Position numbers and translations under genes: made by a program
In this document: piece by piece, positions 62,701 through 64,000 of the stretch
Numbering within the stretch: the stretch's first letter is position 1
Layout of the letters: the number at the start of each line of letters is the position of its first letter
Assembly: GCF_947623445.1 (NCBI RefSeq)
Contig: NC_135245.1
Coordinates: 4,409,501-4,473,500, forward strand
Direction of reading: 5' to 3'
Length of the DNA stretch: 64,000 bases
Source of the DNA: Clavelina lepadiformis
Lineage: Eukaryota; Chordata; Ascidiacea; Aplousobranchia; Clavelinidae
The notes under the pieces: generated by a model
What the model saw: only the letters and a program-made list of their open reading frames with translations
Database searches by the model: none
What the model was told of the DNA's origin: nothing

Positions 62701-63351
62701 GCTTTATGTGTGCGCAGGTGCTTCTTGTTGTTATACCAGTGTTACATTTCAAAGCTATTTGTAGTCGAGCTCTTGGTAATCGCTGCAAAATATATTTTGC
62801 GACATGTTTGCGTCAAAATTTATGACACCGAAACGTTTTTTGCCAATGTTGCATTGTGGACGGACTACTACAGCCAAAAGCATTCATGACAATCATCTTG
62901 ACCGTTACAACGGTGACTCACGCCACAATGTGGTTAGGTTTTACGATTTTCCGCCGAAGATTTTTTTTATAAATGTGTTTTTATTTGGCTCTTCGGTGAA
63001 CTCTGATTACGTTTAATTGGATTTCATGGATTCGCCTACGCGAGCAATTTAGTAGCGCAGCGCGACGACACAATGCTGATAACTATGACGTAATAATATC
63101 GAGAGTTGCAAAACAAAAGCAACGGTAGATGTTTCCCAAACTGCCACTTGATCTCGTAAATATTTTTTCTCCTGTAGGACATGATCAACGGCTTTCACTG
63201 CGCATGCGCAGAAGGGTTTGAGGGCACAACGTGCGAAGTCAACAGCAACGACTGCGCCGGTGACCCCTGTCTTCACGGCGGACAGTGTGTGGACAAGATC
63301 AACAAATACCAATGTATCTGTCCTGCCGGATTTTCCGGAAAGCGTTGCGAG
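35794..63351 (+). CDS. JAG: Jagged/Serrate-type Notch ligand, 5' twelve coding exons (partial)
   Basis: Twelve exons join in phase into 524 codons and the gene continues past the window: 35794-35853, 37030-37344, 44935-44983, 45089-45361, 46080-46140, 54111-54241, 54363-54482, 55490-55603, 58157-58270, 61580-61693, 61793-61839 and 63178-63351. The product is a secreted-start membrane ligand that binds Notch on neighbouring cells. The signal peptide is in exon 1 ([11 protein letters not shown]). The MNNL (C2-like) domain spans about 23-185, with [26 protein letters not shown] and [10 protein letters not shown]. The DSL domain is about 186-230 ([24 protein letters not shown]). Eight EGF repeats follow, the first two of the compact DOS type ([17 protein letters not shown]). 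Repeats 5 and 7 start with calcium-binding IDDC or INEC. The Jagged-typical start, long MNNL and exon pattern favour Jagged over Delta. The remaining EGFs, the vWC-like region, the transmembrane helix and the tail are not in the window. Confidence 0.95.
37345..44934 (+). other. Jagged intron 2 (7.6 kb)
   Basis: This large intron lies between the MNNL exon and a 49-bp exon. Open frames in it are short and random in look. It has visibly more CpG than the left half of the window and one CGTGGGAA word (minus strand, 41963-41971). It is a plausible site for enhancers. No nested gene was recognised. Confidence 0.6.
41963..41971 (-). promoter_or_regulatory. Su(H)/RBPJ-type site
   Basis: Minus-strand CGTGGGAAA matches the YGTGRGAA consensus for the Notch effector Su(H)/RBPJ. 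It is in Jagged intron 2. Sequence match only. Confidence 0.3.
51629..51638 (+). promoter_or_regulatory. Su(H)/RBPJ-type site
   Basis: CGTGGGAAAC, a full match to the high-affinity consensus, in Jagged intron 5 within a GC-rich patch. Confidence 0.35.
52614..52622 (+). promoter_or_regulatory. Su(H)/RBPJ-type site
   Basis: CGTGGGAAC in Jagged intron 5, 1 kb from the previous site and in the same orientation. Confidence 0.3.
56042..56075 (+). repeat. Two-copy 17-bp tandem repeat
   Basis: ACATACCGGTTCGCACG is repeated head to tail twice with no mismatch, in Jagged intron 8. It contains a CCGG/TTCG core and no recognised function. Confidence 0.9.
56848..56856 (+). promoter_or_regulatory. Su(H)/RBPJ-type site
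   Basis: CGTGGGAAT in Jagged intron 8. Matches YGTGRGAA. Confidence 0.3.
57583..57591 (+). promoter_or_regulatory. Su(H)/RBPJ-type site
   Basis: CGTGGGAAC in Jagged intron 8, 735 bp after the previous site and in the same orientation. Confidence 0.3.
58996..59004 (+). promoter_or_regulatory. Su(H)/RBPJ-type site
   Basis: CGTGGGAAT in Jagged intron 9. Confidence 0.3.
59915..60125 (-). repeat. Possible tRNA-derived SINE fragments
   Basis: On the minus strand, TAGTGGCGAGCG (A-box-like) precedes CGGGTTCAAATCTCG (B-box-like, GGTTCAAAT) at about 59922-59987. A second GGGTTCAACC word occurs at about 60092-60101. The acceptor ends do not pair, so this is not an intact tRNA gene. A SINE remnant is the best reading, with low certainty. 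Confidence 0.3.
61349..61366 (-). promoter_or_regulatory. Paired Su(H)/RBPJ-type sites
   Basis: Read on the minus strand, CGTGGGAAA is followed immediately by TTTGTGAGAA, giving two YGTGRGAA words in the same orientation within 18 bp. They lie about 210 bp before Jagged exon 10. Confidence 0.35.
61840..63177 (+). other. Jagged intron 11 (1.3 kb)
   Basis: Intron interrupting EGF repeat 7 after its third cysteine. A short CA run occurs at 62358-62367. No gene or element was recognised. Confidence 0.6.
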
Positions 63352-64000
63352 GTAAAAATGTTATTGTTTTTATTTTGGTTTTTGTCACTTTCGGGTTAGT
63401 TTGATGGAAAAAAATTCTGCCTTTTCCAAGCTATGACTTCTTGTTTAGTGGCGTTGAGTTATTTTTTATTCGGAATTTTAATTTATTTTCGACGTTGCGA
63501 TATAACTGGCTTGTCAAAAAATGTCTCTTATCGGTCGTTTGGACATTTTCAATTGTCGCCAAAGCTGCTCGCTTTTAAACTTTGACAAAACAATGATTGT
63601 ATTCCAGGTTCCACCTCGTTGTTCTACCGTTGAAATTTATCGTCTCTCTAAAGGCCGTTATCAGCTCGACGAAATAACTGAAATAACTTTCGTAATTGCC
63701 TAGTTTTTGTATGTCTGTTTCGTTGTTTTCTGTCGTAATTTTAGTGGCTCATTCAAGGAAAAAGCGATTCATTTGAATTAAGGTATTAGGTTGTACGACT
63801 CCCTGTAACTACATACTATCCAACATAAAACGGCCTACGTCATATACGCCAGTAATGAGAGGGTGTCGCCTTCCTTAAATAATTTATAAATATTTTTTAT
63901 TATCGCTTTGCAAAAACACGGCGGCTTTTGTAAAAAGGTGAATGCCAAACGTCACAATAGCCTGACGTTTTGGCGGCAAACCTAAACCACCAATAAGCAT
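63352..64000 (+). other. Start of Jagged intron 12, runs off the window
   Basis: After the GT donor at 63352 no further EGF-coding exon is seen before the right edge. The open frame at 63521-63703 has no EGF cysteine pattern. Confidence 0.6.

Overview
This is AT-rich animal nuclear DNA. The genes are split by GT-AG introns and there are no bacterial-type operons. Gene content and intron style point to an invertebrate deuterostome, and an ascidian tunicate fits best: a Jagged gene with vertebrate-like exon lengths, an NHL-1/Thin-like TRIM-NHL gene, a TSSK kinase, and small MITE-like repeats in introns and spacers. I cannot name the species. All gene models were built by hand by matching exon phases and splice signals.

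Layout. 1-551 (-): first exons of a RAD51D-like recombinase that continues off the left edge. 612-2925: two transposon-like repeats, a 0.7-kb near-perfect palindrome and a hAT-type MITE. 3254-10529 (+): a 14-exon coiled-coil gene, probably CCDC60-like. 13027-15504 (-): last exons of a chromatin-reader-type gene with a double PHD finger and a SAM domain. 16194-20430 (+): three intronless genes in tandem, CCS (copper chaperone for SOD1), DHDDS (cis-prenyltransferase subunit) and NDUFB2-like (complex I), with a pogo-type MITE between the last two. 20796-26340 (+): a complete 16-exon TRIM-NHL gene of 727 codons. 27890-29405 (-): a 5-exon TSSK-family kinase. Divergent from it at 29659-31635 (+) is a 4-exon gene for an unrecognised 158-residue basic protein. 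31636-35793: no gene seen. 35794-63351 (+): the first 12 coding exons of a Jagged-type Notch ligand (signal peptide, MNNL, DSL, eight EGF repeats). Its introns fill the right-hand 28 kb and the gene runs off the window.

How the parts relate. The middle holds housekeeping functions (copper delivery, dolichol synthesis, respiration) and a probable sperm-biased pair (TSSK plus a basic protein). The right half is one developmental signalling gene. Its introns are visibly richer in CpG than the left half and contain several matches to the Su(H)/RBPJ binding consensus, which suggests Notch feedback on its own ligand. The least-described items are the double-PHD/SAM protein, the novel basic protein beside TSSK, the palindromic element, and the Su(H) site cluster.
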